A stretch of 6,834 nucleotides of DNA from Acidobacteriota bacterium. GTDB taxonomy: Bacteria; Acidobacteriota; Terriglobia; Terriglobales; Acidobacteriaceae. How positions within the stretch are numbered: position 1 is the stretch's first letter; each line of letters begins with the position of its first letter. Under the pieces are notes generated by a model. That model ran no database searches, was not told the DNA's origin, and was given only the letters and a program-made list of their open reading frames with translations. The stretch covers positions 1-6,834 of the forward strand of contig JAEZPW010000378.1 of the NCBI GenBank assembly GCA_023441255.1, in the 5' to 3' direction. Below, one piece after another: positions 1-5,961 of this stretch. The position numbers were made by a program, and so were the translations under genes.

Positions 1-126
1 GACCATCGTTCCCACGAGGAACGGCAGGCTTAGCCGCGTGAGGCCCATGGCCTGCCCGCCCGCCTCCACGGTAGTGAGAACCATAGTCGCAATAAAGCCC
101 CACAGTGCCCAGCTGGCCCAGTTCAT
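1..126 (-). CDS. N-terminus of a small conserved membrane protein (partial, cut by the left edge)
   Basis: Forty-two codons are visible on the minus strand, starting with ATG at 126-124, and the frame stays open to base 1. The peptide begins MNWASWALWGFIATMVLTTV, a hydrophobic stretch rich in Trp, Leu and Val that looks like a first transmembrane helix. A loop with Gly-Gly-Gln and Gly-Leu-Thr-Arg follows, then a second hydrophobic run (SLPFLVGTMV) that continues out of the window. The start codon shares the bases ATGA with the GH15 stop codon, so the two genes are very probably co-transcribed and translationally coupled. It resembles small integral membrane proteins of unknown function found in proteobacterial-type genomes, but I cannot name the family with certainty. 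No enzymatic motif is visible in this fragment. Confidence 0.75.
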   Translation of the reverse strand, partial: MNWASWALWGFIATMVLTTVEAGGQAMGLTRLSLPFLVGTMV

Positions 127-1997
127 ACAGTCAACCCTGCGTGGTTCTCTTGGGCGCTCTTCTCGCGATGCGGTAGCGATTTCTCTCCGCGCTGGCGTTC
201 TTTGATTGCAAGGGCCGCACTGATAAGTCCAACGTGCGTGAAAGCCTGCGGGAAGTTGCCGAGTGCATCGCCCGAAACCGGGTCAATTTCTTCCGCAAAC
301 AGCCCGACGTCGTTGCCGTACCTGATAAGCTGCCGAAACAGATCTTCTGCGTCCTCCAACGAGCCTCCGCCGAGGGCAAGGAACTCGACCTCCCAGAAGC
401 TGCACAACGCAAACGCCCCCTCGGAATGATGAGAGTCGTAACGAAACACCAGATTGCCGGCGCCAAGTTGCTTGCGAATCGCCTGGTAGGTGCATTGCAT
501 GCGATCTGATCGTGGGTCCTCGAAGCCGTAATAGGAAAGCAGAAACAAGCTGGCGTCAAGATGGCTGCCACCCAGCGTGCTCACGTAAGTACCCATCTCG
601 CTATTCCAGGCTTCATGTTCAATCTGGTAACGAATAGACTCGCGTTCACTTCTGTATTTGTCGATCGGACCTGCTGCTATCGCTCCCTGCTCAAGAAGCT
701 TGATGAGGCGGTCGAGCGCGGTCCAACACAGCAGGCGCGAATGCGTGTGGTTTTGCGGTTCGCCGCGAGGTTCCCAAATGCCCTCATCAGGCCGCGACCA
801 GTTGTGCAGGACGTAGTTGCCAAAGCCGACGAGTACTTTCTGAGTAGTACGGTCGAAGGTGCCGCCGGCGTGCGCGTACTGCGCGGCGGCGTCAATCACT
901 TCGCCATAGACATCGAGTTGTAGCTGGCTCCGTGCCGCATTGCCGACGCGAACAGGCGACGAGTTGCGATATCCGCGCAGGAATGAGAGTTCCTTCTCCG
1001 CGGGTGCCTTGTCTCCGAAGACCGTATACAGAATGCGCAGCTCAGGGCGGGTCAACGCGGTGGCGTGGAGCAGCCAGTTTAGAAATGCATCTGTCTCGAC
1101 GTTGTAGCCGAGGCCGAGCAGGGCGCGGACCGTCAAAGAGGCGTCCCGCAGCCAGCAGAAACGATAATCCCAGTTCAGCGGACCGCCGATTCGCTCGGGC
1201 AGCGAAGTGGTTGCCGCCGCCAGTACGGCACCTGATGGAGCATAGGTCAAAAGTTTCAGGGCAAGCGCGCTCCTGATGACAGACGCCCGGTGACCACCGT
1301 CGTATGCGTTTGCGCGAGACCATTGTTGCCACCAGTCTCGCGTGAAATCGATCCGCCTCTCCGTCCATGCTCCCAGGGGTGGAAGCACGGCTGGAGCCTC
1401 TTCGCAATATGTCAGCGAGAAATCCGCTTTCTCGCCCCGCCGCAGTGAAACAGATGCGATTGCAGCACCGTCGACGATTTGCATCGGGCAGGTTGATCGA
1501 AGGTAATAAACCCCATACCCGAGGTCGAGACGTACGCCCAGGATTCCCCTCTGGCGCATTCTTGCTGCCGATTTTCCGAATGCCGGGCGGGGGCGAAACT
1601 CCACTCTGAAGTCAACTTCTCCGTCGACGCATTCGAGATGGCGAATGATTTCATGTGCTGGGATGATCAGCCTGCGTCTGATGTCCTCGGTCGCAACGGG
1701 CATGAGGTCAGTGAGCACTGCCCTGCCGGTTCCGCAGTCGAACGTGGTCTGTAAAACATTGGAGTCGCCAACGTATTGCCTGGAACAGGAGAACTGATTG
1801 GATGGACAAATGGACCAGAAACCGCCGCGTTCGCCGTCAAGAATGGCTGCAAAGATCGCGTCGCTGTCAAACCGAGGCCAGCACAGCCAGTCTATGGACC
1901 CCCATCTGGAAATGAGCGCAGCCGCCCGGCAATCCCCGATGACGGCGTAGTCCTGAATCTTTGGGACGGTCGCGTCGGGCACACACGTGGGCATCAT
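123..1997 (-). CDS. Glycoside hydrolase family 15 (glucoamylase/trehalase-type alpha-glucosidase)
   Basis: A 624-residue protein, the usual size for bacterial GH15 enzymes, which release glucose from alpha-glucans or trehalose with inversion. It opens with the typical IQDYAVIGDCRAAALISR and GSIDWLCWPRFDS signatures (residues about 14-45). A beta-sandwich N-terminal region (to about 220) follows, then the (alpha/alpha)6 barrel with NWDYRFCWLRDAS (275-287), DVYGEVIDA (362-370), GIWEPRG (406-412) and EEIDP plus GNFPQAFTHVGL (569-590). By analogy with fungal glucoamylase, Glu409 in WEP is the likely general acid and Glu569 in the EEID loop the likely base. No signal peptide is visible, so it is probably cytoplasmic. 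Start: tandem ATGs lie at 1997-1992 just before the conserved domain, but the Shine-Dalgarno there is poor. An in-frame ATG at 2051 preceded by GGAA is an alternative adding 18 residues. Whether the substrate is starch, maltodextrin, isomaltose or trehalose cannot be read from the sequence. Confidence 0.93.
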   Translation of the reverse strand: MMPTCVPDATVPKIQDYAVIGDCRAAALISRWGSIDWLCWPRFDSDAIFAAILDGERGGFWSICPSNQFSCSRQYVGDSNVLQTTFDCGTGRAVLTDLMPVATEDIRRRLIIPAHEIIRHLECVDGEVDFRVEFRPRPAFGKSAARMRQRGILGVRLDLGYGVYYLRSTCPMQIVDGAAIASVSLRRGEKADFSLTYCEEAPAVLPPLGAWTERRIDFTRDWWQQWSRANAYDGGHRASVIRSALALKLLTYAPSGAVLAAATTSLPERIGGPLNWDYRFCWLRDASLTVRALLGLGYNVETDAFLNWLLHATALTRPELRILYTVFGDKAPAEKELSFLRGYRNSSPVRVGNAARSQLQLDVYGEVIDAAAQYAHAGGTFDRTTQKVLVGFGNYVLHNWSRPDEGIWEPRGEPQNHTHSRLLCWTALDRLIKLLEQGAIAAGPIDKYRSERESIRYQIEHEAWNSEMGTYVSTLGGSHLDASLFLLSYYGFEDPRSDRMQCTYQAIRKQLGAGNLVFRYDSHHSEGAFALCSFWEVEFLALGGGSLEDAEDLFRQLIRYGNDVGLFAEEIDPVSGDALGNFPQAFTHVGLISAALAIKERQRGEKSLPHREKSAQENHAGLTV

Positions 1998-2142
1998 CTC
2001 GTGCTTTTGCTTCACTTTAACAAGATGCGAAGCGCGCCCAAACTTCTGCATGCATGTTTCCACGGAGAAATAGTAAGTATGCAAGGGTGTAAGCTGGCAT
2101 CCCGACTTGCACCTGGACCCCGTTTCGCGCTCACAATGCTGC
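1998..2142. promoter_or_regulatory. Divergent intergenic region between GH15 and yjbQ
   Basis: About 145 bases separate the chosen starts of the minus-strand GH15 gene and the plus-strand yjbQ gene, so promoters for both directions should lie here or just inside the coding ends. I see no convincing -35/-10 pair on either strand. An A/T-richer patch lies around 2054-2085, and there is an 8-base palindrome TGCATGCA at 2047-2054. If GH15 starts at the alternative ATG (2051), the region shrinks to about 90 bases. The promoter role is inferred from gene orientation. Confidence 0.45.
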
Positions 2143-2544
2143 ATGGAAAGACTGCGCATAAAGACTAAGGCCAAGCGTCAGGTCGTCGACATCACAGATG
2201 CTGTCGAAGCGAAGGTTCGCAACAAGCAGCTTCCCGACAGTTGTCTCTGCCACCTTTCGATCCTGCATACCACGGCAGCTATCACGACTGCGGATCTCGA
2301 CCCCGGCACGGACCTCGACATGCTCGATGCTTTCGAGGCCATGATGCCGAAACTGAGATACCGCCATCCTCACAATCCTTCCCACGTGCCGGACCACATA
2401 TTGTCGGCACTCATCGGCACAGCGTTGACCCTCCAGGTGGAAAAAGGACGCCTTGTTCTCGGTACGTGGCAGCGGGTTGTTCTTATCGAACTGGATGGGC
2501 CTCGGGAGCGGGAGCTCTCCCTGGCCCTGTCGTCGGTTCTATAG
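2143..2544 (+). CDS. yjbQ: YjbQ/UPF0047 family protein (secondary thiamine-phosphate synthase-like)
   Basis: A 133-residue protein covering the whole UPF0047/YjbQ fold. Family signatures are LHTTAAIT (41-48), the acidic DPGTDLD stretch (53-59), RHPHNPSHVPDHILSALIGT (74-93), and the highly typical KGRLVLGTWQ (101-110) followed by ELDGPRERE (116-124). His42, His81 and His85 are candidate ligands for the metal or anion site. E. coli YjbQ has weak thiamine-phosphate synthase activity, but the physiological role of the family is unsettled. The ATG at 2143 matches the usual family N-terminus. A TTG at 2107 would add 12 unrelated-looking residues, and neither start has a good Shine-Dalgarno. It lies 50 bases upstream of lutA on the same strand, so it could share its transcript. 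No cofactor gene or other thiamine gene is nearby. Confidence 0.9.
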   Translation: MERLRIKTKAKRQVVDITDAVEAKVRNKQLPDSCLCHLSILHTTAAITTADLDPGTDLDMLDAFEAMMPKLRYRHPHNPSHVPDHILSALIGTALTLQVEKGRLVLGTWQRVVLIELDGPRERELSLALSSVL

Positions 2545-2594
2545 GGAGAGACGGCACTTGCCAGTGGTGCAGTAAGCGGGCTATAAACGTCGGA

Positions 2595-3320
2595 ATGGCG
2601 CGAAAAGTCGCACTGTTCATCCCGTGCTTTGTTGACCAGCTCTCGCCGCAAGTGGGCCTGGACGTTGCCCGGGTACTCGAACGGGTCGGCTACGAGCCCT
2701 ATTTCCCTGAGGAACAGACCTGCTGTGGTCAGCCCGCATTCAATGCCGGCCACTGGAGTGAAGCCCGTCCGCTCGCGGTGCGTTTTCTGCAGGTGTTCAG
2801 GACAGCGGACGTCGTGGTCTGTCCGTCCGGGTCGTGTACCACGATGGTGCGGAACTTTTATCCGGAACTGCTGCACGGTTTCGCCGGGTACGACGAGGCA
2901 ATCAGCATGGGTAAACGCGTGTTTGAGTTTTCCGAGTTCCTCGTCAAAGTCGCGGGCGTGCAGGATGTCGGTGCGACCTTTCCTCATCGGGTCACCTATC
3001 ACGACTCTTGCCACGCGCTGCGCGAACTTCGCATCCAGAAGGAACCTCGTGAGTTGCTGAGGAACGTGCGCGGTCTGGAGTTGGCGGAAATGCCCGCTTC
3101 TGAGGAGTGCTGTGGATTCGGCGGCATGTTCGCCGTTAAGTTCGGGGCTGTTTCGGCTGCGATGGGCGAAGTGAAATCGGTGAACATTCAGAGCTCCGGC
3201 GCCGAATATGTAACTTCGATAGATTCCAGTTGCCTGATGCACATTGAAGGAATCCTTGGAAAGCGCAACGATGCAGCAAAGACCATCCATCTCGCCAGCA
3301 TCCTCGCGCAGGAGGCCTGA
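2595..3320 (+). CDS. lutA: LutA: L-lactate utilization (Fe)-S protein with two CCG domains
   Basis: A 241-residue protein of the LutA/YkgE type, the cysteine-rich subunit of the LutABC L-lactate oxidation complex. Two CCG domains are visible. The first uses Cys11 (IPCFVD), Cys43-Cys44 (TCCGQPAFNAG) and Cys76/Cys81 (CPSGSC). The second uses Cys139 (HDSCH), Cys172-Cys173 (ECCGFGGMF) and Cys213 (SSCLMHI). These Cys-Cys-Gly motifs bind iron-sulfur clusters in related heterodisulfide-reductase and glycolate-oxidase subunits. The length matches E. coli YkgE and B. subtilis LutA (about 238-240). The ATG at 2595 is the only start that gives the family N-terminus ARKVALFIPC. The frame is open much further upstream but there reads a shadow of yjbQ. 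The ribosome-binding site is weak. The stop overlaps the lutB start by one base (TGATG), indicating coupled translation. Confidence 0.95.
   Translation: MARKVALFIPCFVDQLSPQVGLDVARVLERVGYEPYFPEEQTCCGQPAFNAGHWSEARPLAVRFLQVFRTADVVVCPSGSCTTMVRNFYPELLHGFAGYDEAISMGKRVFEFSEFLVKVAGVQDVGATFPHRVTYHDSCHALRELRIQKEPRELLRNVRGLELAEMPASEECCGFGGMFAVKFGAVSAAMGEVKSVNIQSSGAEYVTSIDSSCLMHIEGILGKRNDAAKTIHLASILAQEA
3311..3315 (+). promoter_or_regulatory. Ribosome binding site of lutB
   Basis: GGAGG lies four bases before the lutB ATG, inside the last codons of lutA. It fixes the lutB start and supports translational coupling through the TGATG junction. Confidence 0.8.
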
Positions 3321-4735
3321 TGAGCGCGACCTTTGCCCAGGAGTTTCAGGAAAGGGCTCGGGAGAAATCCGCCGACCCCGTACATCGGCAAAAGATCCGG
3401 AACGCCATCGCCAGCTATGACACGGCGGTCGCACGAGGTAAGCAGCGGTTTGTGGACTGGGAAGAGGCCAGGCGCCGCTGCGCCGCCATCAAGCACGACG
3501 CCATCAATCACCTCGACCGCTACCTGCTGCAATTCGAAGAGCGCGTGAAATCTCGAGGCGGTCACGTTTTCTGGGCGGCTGATTCCGAGGAGGCAAGGCG
3601 CTACATCACCGATCTTGCGAGGGCTCACGGAGTCCAGTCCGTGGTGAAGGTGAAGTCGATGGTGACCGAGGAAATTCACCTCTCGGCCGCTCTTGAAAAG
3701 CTCGGAATCAAGGTCTGGGAGACTGACCTGGGCGAGTTCATCGTCCAGCTGCGGCATGAACCCCCGTATCACATCGTGACGCCTGCCATGCACCTGACGC
3801 GGGCGGACATCGCGCAACTATTCAAGAAGGAACTGGAAGGCGTGACCAGCGACGATCCGCCAGAGCTTGTGGCTGCCGCACGGCGGGCACTCCGAAAAGC
3901 TTTCTTTGCCGCCGAGATGGGCATCAGCGGCGCTAATTTTCTTGTCGCCGACGTGGGGATGATCGCGATCAGCACAAACGAAGGAAACGGCCGTTTGACA
4001 ACGGCGTTGCCCCGAATACACGTCGCGATCGCCGGGATTGAAAAAGTTGTGCCCCGAATGGCCGACCTTGCGGTCTTCTGGCCCACCCTGGCGACTGCCG
4101 GCACCGGCCAGCACCTGACGACCTACAACACGATGATCGGCGGTCCGAGACGGCCGGACGAAGCTGACGGACCGGAGGAGTTCCACGTCATCCTCCTCGA
4201 CAACGGACGGTCGACACTGCTGGCCAATACCGAGCAGCGGGAAGTGCTGCACTGCATCCGTTGCGGTGCGTGCCTTAATGCGTGCCCTGTGTTCAAAAAT
4301 GTCGGCGGGCATACGTACGGTACAACGTATCAAGGTCCGATCGGCAGCGTGCTGACTCCGCATCTGCGCGGACTGGATCAATTTCAACATCTCTCCTACG
4401 CCTCTTCGTTGTGTGGCAACTGCACGCAGGTCTGCCCGGTGCGCATAAACCTGCACCATCACCTGCTGCAGAACCGTCGCGAGGCAGTGGAGAAGGCGAG
4501 CCGGCCCGTGCTGGAGCGCATTGGATTCCGCCTGTGGCGCTGGTCAATGATGAGTTCCGGCCGCTTCAGATTCTTTGGCAAGGTGGCGCGATTCGGGTTA
4601 CGCCTGCTCCGGCGCCTGGGATTGGTGAATACCGTCTTCGATCCGATGCGGGAATGGGAGCGTTACCGCGCAGCACCCGAAATCCCAAGCGAGTCGTTCC
4701 GCGAACTGTGGAGGAAACGTAATGGCAGCCGCTGA
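3320..4735 (+). CDS. lutB: LutB: LUD-domain and di-cluster 4Fe-4S L-lactate oxidation protein
   Basis: A 471-residue protein of the LutB/YkgF family, at the usual full length. Order of parts: an N-terminal helical lead and a LUD (formerly DUF162) domain over about residues 65-300, with the conserved GISGANFLVADVGMIAIS and NEGNGRL stretch (201-225). A ferredoxin-like module follows with Cys312, Cys315, Cys318 and Cys322 (CIRCGACLNACP), then Cys365, Cys368 and Cys372 (CGNCTQVCP). The C-terminal LutB tail is basic and ends near REWERYRAAP and ESFRELWRKR. Family knowledge from B. subtilis and Shewanella says LutABC together oxidise L-lactate to pyruvate, with LutB as the probable electron-carrying subunit. 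No signal peptide or membrane helix is seen, so it is cytoplasmic. The start has GGAGG at a good distance. The 3' end overlaps lutC by 14 bases. Confidence 0.96.
   Translation: MSATFAQEFQERAREKSADPVHRQKIRNAIASYDTAVARGKQRFVDWEEARRRCAAIKHDAINHLDRYLLQFEERVKSRGGHVFWAADSEEARRYITDLARAHGVQSVVKVKSMVTEEIHLSAALEKLGIKVWETDLGEFIVQLRHEPPYHIVTPAMHLTRADIAQLFKKELEGVTSDDPPELVAAARRALRKAFFAAEMGISGANFLVADVGMIAISTNEGNGRLTTALPRIHVAIAGIEKVVPRMADLAVFWPTLATAGTGQHLTTYNTMIGGPRRPDEADGPEEFHVILLDNGRSTLLANTEQREVLHCIRCGACLNACPVFKNVGGHTYGTTYQGPIGSVLTPHLRGLDQFQHLSYASSLCGNCTQVCPVRINLHHHLLQNRREAVEKASRPVLERIGFRLWRWSMMSSGRFRFFGKVARFGLRLLRRLGLVNTVFDPMREWERYRAAPEIPSESFRELWRKRNGSR
4710..4715 (+). promoter_or_regulatory. Ribosome binding site of lutC
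   Basis: GGAGGA lies six bases before the lutC ATG, within the last codons of lutB. This supports the start at 4722 and the 14-base overlap. Confidence 0.75.
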
Positions 4736-5369
4736 CAACCCGAGCAGAGACGCCATCCTCGGCCGAATCAGGGCAGCCCTGCAATCGGTGGCACCGCCGC
4801 CGGAGCAACCGCAGGGTACGGACCTCTTCCCGCCGGTCGGCGAGCTCGTGGAACGTTTTGGCACCGAGTGCGCGAGCAATCTCGTGGAGTGCATCCATAC
4901 GGCTAACCTCCGGGATAGCGCCGAAGCACTTGCTGTGATTTTTGCGTCATTGCCCGATGGTGGCATTTACGTCGAAGATACGCCGGGCCTGCGAAATCTC
5001 GTCTCGACACCGGCGACTTCGCGCCAGATTCAGTGGTCAACGCAAGGCAGAGCGGCAGAAAGTTCACAGGCGACGGTTACTACGGCGCAATGCTTGATCG
5101 CGGCGACGGGATCTATCGTGGTTTCCTCATCGCGGGGTGGGCGGGGCGGTTCTGTTGTCGCCCCCTGCCATATCGTCTATGCCACGACAAAACAGTTGGT
5201 GCCTTCCCTTGATGCTGCTATGTCGCATCTGTACGCAACCGATGCACCCGGGCGAAATTCGTTCATCGGCCTGGTTACCGGCTCGAGCCGTACCGCCGAC
5301 ATCGAGAAGATCCTCGTTTTGGGCGCACACGGCCCCAGGCGGGTGGTCGTTATATTGGAAGATTCATAG
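4722..5369 (+). CDS. lutC: LutC: LUD-domain L-lactate utilization protein
   Basis: A 215-residue single-domain LUD protein, the third member of the lutABC (ykgEFG) set and of normal length. The N-terminus SRDAILGRIRAAL (8-20) is the usual LutC opening helix. The LUD core shows TAQCLIAATGSIVVSS (121-136), PCHIVYAT (148-155) and the hallmark GSSRTADIEKILVLGAHGP (187-205), where family members read SRTADIE followed by GxHGP. LUD domains may bind a nucleotide or sugar-phosphate-like ligand, and the exact role of LutC in lactate oxidation is not established. The gene overlaps lutB by 14 bases in another frame and has a good GGAGGA. It is the last gene of the unit, with a terminator-like inverted repeat starting 17 bases after its stop. 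Confidence 0.95.
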   Translation: MAAADNPSRDAILGRIRAALQSVAPPPEQPQGTDLFPPVGELVERFGTECASNLVECIHTANLRDSAEALAVIFASLPDGGIYVEDTPGLRNLVSTPATSRQIQWSTQGRAAESSQATVTTAQCLIAATGSIVVSSSRGGRGGSVVAPCHIVYATTKQLVPSLDAAMSHLYATDAPGRNSFIGLVTGSSRTADIEKILVLGAHGPRRVVVILEDS

Positions 5370-5386
5370 CACACTGCGGAAAATAC

Positions 5387-5432
5387 AACAGGGCTGAACT
5401 CGCGTGCAGGCACACACGGCTTCAGCCCTGTT
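5387..5432. terminator. Bidirectional terminator-like inverted repeat between lutC and the ferredoxin gene
   Basis: A perfect 12-base inverted repeat, AACAGGGCTGAA at 5387-5398 and TTCAGCCCTGTT at 5421-5432, is separated by a 22-base loop. It sits between two convergent genes, 17 bases after the lutC stop and 19 bases beyond the ferredoxin stop. The T-tract is modest on the plus side (GTTTGAGTTTC) and slightly better on the minus side (TGTTGTATTTTCC). It plausibly ends both transcripts; the long loop makes it less canonical. Confidence 0.75.
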
Positions 5433-5451
5433 TGAGTTTCGTATTTAAAAG

Positions 5452-5703
5452 TTACGCGTAATACGCAACGTTTTTTTCCACCGCATCCTTGTTTTCTTCC
5501 GGCAGCTCTTCCGCCGGGAAGATCGCGTTCGACTCGCAGGTCGAGATGCAGGCGCCGCAGTCGATGCACTCTTCCTGATTGATGTAAAGCTGCGTAACGG
5601 TCTCGTATGCCGGCTCGTCTTTGGTCGGATGAATGCACCCAGTCGGGCACGAATCCAGGCAAAGCCCGTCTTTAATGCAAGCATCGGTGATCACATGTGC
5701 CAT
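5452..5703 (-). CDS. Small di-cluster ferredoxin (7Fe/8Fe type)
   Basis: An 83-residue soluble electron carrier. The first cysteine group is Cys9, Cys15, Cys19 and Cys23 (ACIKDGLCLDSCPTGCIHP). The second is Cys46, Cys49, Cys52 and Cys56 (ECIDCGACISTCESNAIF). The layout matches Azotobacter-type FdI ferredoxins, which carry one 3Fe-4S and one 4Fe-4S cluster, or 8Fe relatives. Two differences stand out: the first loop is C-X5-C instead of the usual C-X7-C, and the Pro that normally follows the last Cys is Glu57. An acidic segment (PAEELPEENKD, 63-73) and an aromatic end (AYYA) close the protein. The start at 5703 is fixed by a GGAG six bases upstream and by the family N-terminus MAHVITDACI; an upstream in-frame ATG at 5760 adds unrelated residues. 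The partner enzyme is unknown. Proximity to lutABC may be coincidental, since the genes are convergent. Confidence 0.93.
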   Translation of the reverse strand: MAHVITDACIKDGLCLDSCPTGCIHPTKDEPAYETVTQLYINQEECIDCGACISTCESNAIFPAEELPEENKDAVEKNVAYYA

Positions 5704-5709
5704 GATCGT

Positions 5710-5713
5710 CTCC
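5710..5713 (-). promoter_or_regulatory. Ribosome binding site of the ferredoxin gene
   Basis: On the minus strand, GGAG lies six bases before the ATG at 5703. It selects this start over the upstream in-frame ATG at 5760. Confidence 0.7.
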
Positions 5714-5756
5714 AATCGTACTTTTTCAAAATTGACAGTGCACCCGGGATGCAGGC

Positions 5757-5799
5757 GCATGAATCAGCGTGCATCGGCTTGTTAAGCATGAATGCGTGC
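5757..5799. repeat. Imperfect direct repeat pair upstream of the ferredoxin gene
   Basis: GCATGAATCAGCGTGC (5757-5772) and GCATGAATGCGTGC (5786-5799) match except for a CA insertion in the first copy. Their starts are 29 bases apart. They lie 54-96 bases upstream of the ferredoxin ATG, where regulator sites are common, but no known regulator motif is recognised. Confidence 0.5.
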
Positions 5800-5847
5800 T
5801 GTGCAAGGATAGATTAGGAAGTGGGCGAACTCATCGGCGGTGATGTG

Positions 5848-5863
5848 CGTCACTTTCGTGACG
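5848..5863. promoter_or_regulatory. Candidate operator: CGTCAC-N4-GTGACG inverted repeat
   Basis: A perfect 6+6 base inverted repeat with a 4-base spacer (TTTC) lies about 145 bases upstream of the ferredoxin start. It has the look of a dimeric regulator site. It lacks a T-tract on either side, so it is unlikely to be a terminator. The cognate regulator is unknown. Confidence 0.35.
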
Positions 5864-5892
5864 TGTATTTGAACGTTCTGCGCTCGTCGGCC

Positions 5893-5925
5893 AAGAACGA
5901 AACAGCAGGCCGCGCTGGCCTGCTG
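5893..5925 (-). terminator. Probable rho-independent terminator of osmC
   Basis: Arms CAGCAGGCC (5903-5911) and GGCCTGCTG (5917-5925) form a perfect 9-base GC-rich stem with a 5-base loop. On the minus strand the stem is followed by TTTCGTTCTT, a broken but T-rich tail. It lies 37 bases after the osmC stop in the direction of osmC transcription, which separates osmC from the ferredoxin gene. Confidence 0.75.
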
Positions 5926-5961
5926 CTTCAAACATGATTATGAAGGCGGTTTACAGAATAA

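Larger units (their letters stand above)
5704..5961. promoter_or_regulatory. Intergenic region upstream of the ferredoxin gene, downstream of osmC
   Basis: These 258 bases hold no credible gene. They must carry the ferredoxin promoter unless osmC transcription reads through. Visible structure includes an imperfect direct repeat (GCATGAATCAGCGTGC at 5757-5772 and GCATGAATGCGTGC at 5786-5799), an inverted repeat CGTCAC-TTTC-GTGACG at 5848-5863, and a GC-rich hairpin at 5903-5925. I could not identify a convincing sigma-70 promoter on the minus strand. Confidence 0.5.

Noticed and set aside
2047..2054. TGCATGCA palindrome in the GH15-yjbQ region as an operator
   Set aside because: Eight-base palindromes are frequent by chance, the flanks do not extend the symmetry, and it overlaps a possible GH15 start codon.
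202..2168. Several plus-strand open frames opposite GH15
   Set aside because: The GH15 motifs run continuously along the minus strand, and the plus-strand products have low-complexity, arginine-rich compositions.
2241..2594. Extension of the lutA frame upstream through yjbQ
   Set aside because: The extra residues are a frame-shifted reading of yjbQ; the LutA family N-terminus begins at the ATG at 2595.
2370..3434. Long open reading frame (about 354 codons) on the minus strand opposite lutA
   Set aside because: It is antisense to the clearly conserved yjbQ and lutA genes, its translation is His/Arg/Pro-rich with no recognisable domain, and long shadow frames are common in GC-rich coding DNA.
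3188..4462. Two minus-strand open frames (3188-3817 and 3818-4462) opposite lutB
   Set aside because: They lie wholly inside conserved lutB and show no protein-family signal.
5732..5760. TTGACA at 5732-5737 as a plus-strand -35 element
   Set aside because: At 17 bases spacing the -10 position reads GCGCAT, far from TATAAT, and it points toward the 3' end of a convergent gene with no plus-strand gene to serve.
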